From assembly GCF_041224415.1 (NCBI RefSeq), contig NZ_JBGFFE010000009.1, positions 1 to 64,000 of the forward strand: a stretch of 64,000 nt of DNA, given 5' to 3'. The notes under the pieces were generated by a model that made no database searches, was not told where the DNA came from, and was given only the letters and a program-made list of their open reading frames with translations. The DNA comes from Clostridium_B lapidicellarium (GTDB lineage Bacteria > Bacillota > Clostridia > Clostridiales > Clostridiaceae). This document shows, piece after piece, positions 62,395 to 64,000 of the stretch (position 1 is its first letter; each line of letters starts with the position of its first letter). A program made the translations under genes and the position numbers.

Positions 62395-64000
62395 TCAAAT
62401 ACTCTCCAGTGCCGCAAGAGCTGCCCCTATAGCACCTACTATCTGGGGTTCTTTTGGTATAAATATATTATCTCCAAGCTTTTCTTCAAGACATTTCACT
62501 ATACCTACATTTTTGGCAACTCCTCCTGTCATCATATAATCTCCCTTTTTCCCGACCCTGTTTAAAAGTGAAAGTGTTTTTGCGGCAACCGCCTTATTCA
62601 ACCCGTGAATTATATCCGCTATCTCCTTATTCTGTGCAACGAGTGACACGACTTCGGATTCCGCAAATACAGTACACATACTTGTTATATCGATGTCTTC
62701 CTTCCAATTCAGGGATTTTTCCCCCATCTCATCTAATGGAACCTCGAGGGTGCGGCTCATCATCTCAATAAATCTTCCGGTCCCGGCTGCACATTTGTCA
62801 TTCATGGCAAAATCCACAACTTTTCCCCTGTCATCCAGTCTTATAACTTTACTGTCCTGACCTCCTATGTCAATCACAGTTCTAACCCTGTTATTCAAAA
62901 AATAAGCAGCTTTCCCATGACATGTAATTTCAGTTATTTCTCTGTCTGCAAAGGGAATGCTTACACGTCCGTATCCCGTAGAAATTATTTTGGAAAGCCT
63001 TCCCCTTTCTATGTCTAATTTTTTCAGAGCCTCTTCCATGGCTCTTTCCGCACCGCTTTGACTCTTGGCACCAGTTCGCACTATGGAATAGGAAAGTACT
63101 TTTTTATTTTTATCCATTATGACTACGTTTGTAGAAGTAGAACCGCTGTCTATACCGGCAACCAAAATATCATCTTTTATGCCGGCAGGATGATTTTTTA
63201 CATGCTGTGCATTCCTTGATTTGACTGTTTCAACAAAAGCTTCAATTCTCGTTTTAACCTGCCCCTCTCCTTCTTTTGTATAATCGGTTTCTATCTTCAG
63301 CATAGGTATGGGAACCTTCTTTTTCAATACGGCATATTCAAAAGAATAGGCATCACAAAATTTAGTGGTATGATATATTATTCCATCCAAGCCCTTCAAA
63401 TTTTCAGACAAAATCTCAATTCTGTCACTATTGTCAACCATTCTCATACATGGAAATGAATTCAACAAAAAAGAGGCATAGCTCAACAGAAAATCTTCGT
63501 TTTTATCAAGCACAGTTGATCTTGTGAAGTTTCCAGTACAGGTAAAATCGAAATCTACAGAAGCTCCTGCTTTTTCAATCTGCCCGAGGGTAGAATCTTT
63601 CATTCTGGATCCCATAAGTGCAATTCTGATGTCATCAGATTTTTTAGCTGTCCTGCCGCTTTTGCCTCCGCCGTTTACCAATCCTATGAATCTGTCTTCA
63701 TCAAATTTTTTTCCAGTAAATTCTTCCATTGATCTTATAAATTTCAAAATCTCATTTTTCATCATCAGATCAGAAGCCCTGTTCCTTTTCCTGGGGACAT
63801 CTATAAGATACACATATTTAAATTCAGCACTGTCCTTGGCCACATCATACAGCCGCTTGATACTGTCACAGCAATTTACAAGTACTAAATTGCGCAGTTC
63901 CGAATCAATGCATTCCTCAAGCACTGCTTTTGCATAAGTACATATATTGGGATGCATTAGTGTCTCGGCCTTGTCAAACCCAGAAACCTCTGGGGATATC
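62395..64000 (-). CDS. 2-hydroxyacyl-CoA dehydratase/activase fusion protein (partial)
   Basis: At least 535 residues; the frame stays open to the window edge, so the true start lies beyond 64000. The N-terminal part resembles HgdB/HgdD dehydratase subunits (MHPNICTYAKAVLEE, DVPRKRN); the C-terminal part (about the last 255 residues) is a BadF/HgdC-type ASKHA ATPase: GIDSGSTSTNVVIMD (phosphate 1), DIGGQDSKVI (phosphate 2), the cluster cysteines NDKCAAGTGRF and SMCTVFAES, MTGGVAKN and GAIGAALA. Such activases hydrolyse ATP to inject one low-potential electron into a dehydratase. Whether this one activates an external dehydratase or is self-contained cannot be said. Confidence 0.85.
   Translation of the reverse strand, partial: ISPEVSGFDKAETLMHPNICTYAKAVLEECIDSELRNLVLVNCCDSIKRLYDVAKDSAEFKYVYLIDVPRKRNRASDLMMKNEILKFIRSMEEFTGKKFDEDRFIGLVNGGGKSGRTAKKSDDIRIALMGSRMKDSTLGQIEKAGASVDFDFTCTGNFTRSTVLDKNEDFLLSYASFLLNSFPCMRMVDNSDRIEILSENLKGLDGIIYHTTKFCDAYSFEYAVLKKKVPIPMLKIETDYTKEGEGQVKTRIEAFVETVKSRNAQHVKNHPAGIKDDILVAGIDSGSTSTNVVIMDKNKKVLSYSIVRTGAKSQSGAERAMEEALKKLDIERGRLSKIISTGYGRVSIPFADREITEITCHGKAAYFLNNRVRTVIDIGGQDSKVIRLDDRGKVVDFAMNDKCAAGTGRFIEMMSRTLEVPLDEMGEKSLNWKEDIDITSMCTVFAESEVVSLVAQNKEIADIIHGLNKAVAAKTLSLLNRVGKKGDYMMTGGVAKNVGIVKCLEEKLGDNIFIPKEPQIVGAIGAALAALESI

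Noticed and set aside
1..64000. tRNA, rRNA, CRISPR, prophage or intact transposon
   Set aside because: Looked for throughout; none seen. The N and the possible IS scar at 18791 are the only irregularities.

Overview
The window reads as a low-GC, spore-forming, obligately anaerobic Clostridium (cluster I type). AT-rich intergenic DNA, strong GGAGG-type ribosome binding sites, frequent TTG and GTG starts, a spoIIP gene, a SigI/RsgI pair, T-box leaders and a 2-hydroxyacyl-CoA dehydratase-activase-type protein all point that way. It is ordinary chromosome: I see no rRNA, tRNA, CRISPR array, prophage or intact insertion sequence. A single N at 44565 sits between two identical 90-bp copies and is almost certainly a contig join.

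Layout. 1-800: a compact type I toxin-antitoxin locus (33-residue membrane toxin on the minus strand, candidate antisense RNA on the plus strand, shared terminator) that needs eyes rather than an ORF caller. 919-6899: glutamate synthase gltB-gltD. 7196-12706: a UvrD-like helicase, nicotinate phosphoribosyltransferase, a Nudix hydrolase and a D,D-carboxypeptidase. 12739-18327: branched-chain amino acid operon ilvC-ilvD-ilvB-ilvN behind a T-box leader. A second complete T-box points the other way at 18451-18712 and has no gene behind it. 19100-25147: a secreted Ig-like/TIM-barrel protein, modABC, and a plsC-sulfurtransferase pair.

25312-36642: LysE exporter, YitT protein, M24 peptidase, XRE-cupin regulator, two unannotated small ORFs, the FetAB exporter, SigI with anti-sigma RsgI (preceded by a SigI-like promoter), a Nudix hydrolase, DedA and a lipid glycosyltransferase. 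36828-44532: MFS transporter, chemoreceptor, EAL-CBS-GGDEF protein and a cell-wall-anchored phosphoesterase. 44856-57221: two YibE/F paralogues, a two-component system, a BusR-like c-di-AMP-type repressor divergent from an OpuC/Bus osmolyte transporter, an rRNA methyltransferase, a CAP-domain protein, DUF2284 and LOG proteins sharing a symmetrical promoter, and SpoIIP. 57291-61848: a metal (probably zinc) ABC transporter with two binding proteins, each under the same long palindromic operator. 61909-64000: dihydrofolate reductase and a dehydratase/activase fusion that runs off the window.

The main regulatory themes are amino-acid supply sensed by tRNA (T-boxes), metal and osmolyte uptake under dedicated operators, and envelope maintenance (SigI/RsgI, PBP, DedA, UgtP-like, CWB2 and CAP proteins). 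Seven convergent gene pairs end within 4 bp of each other or overlap, leaving no room for terminators.
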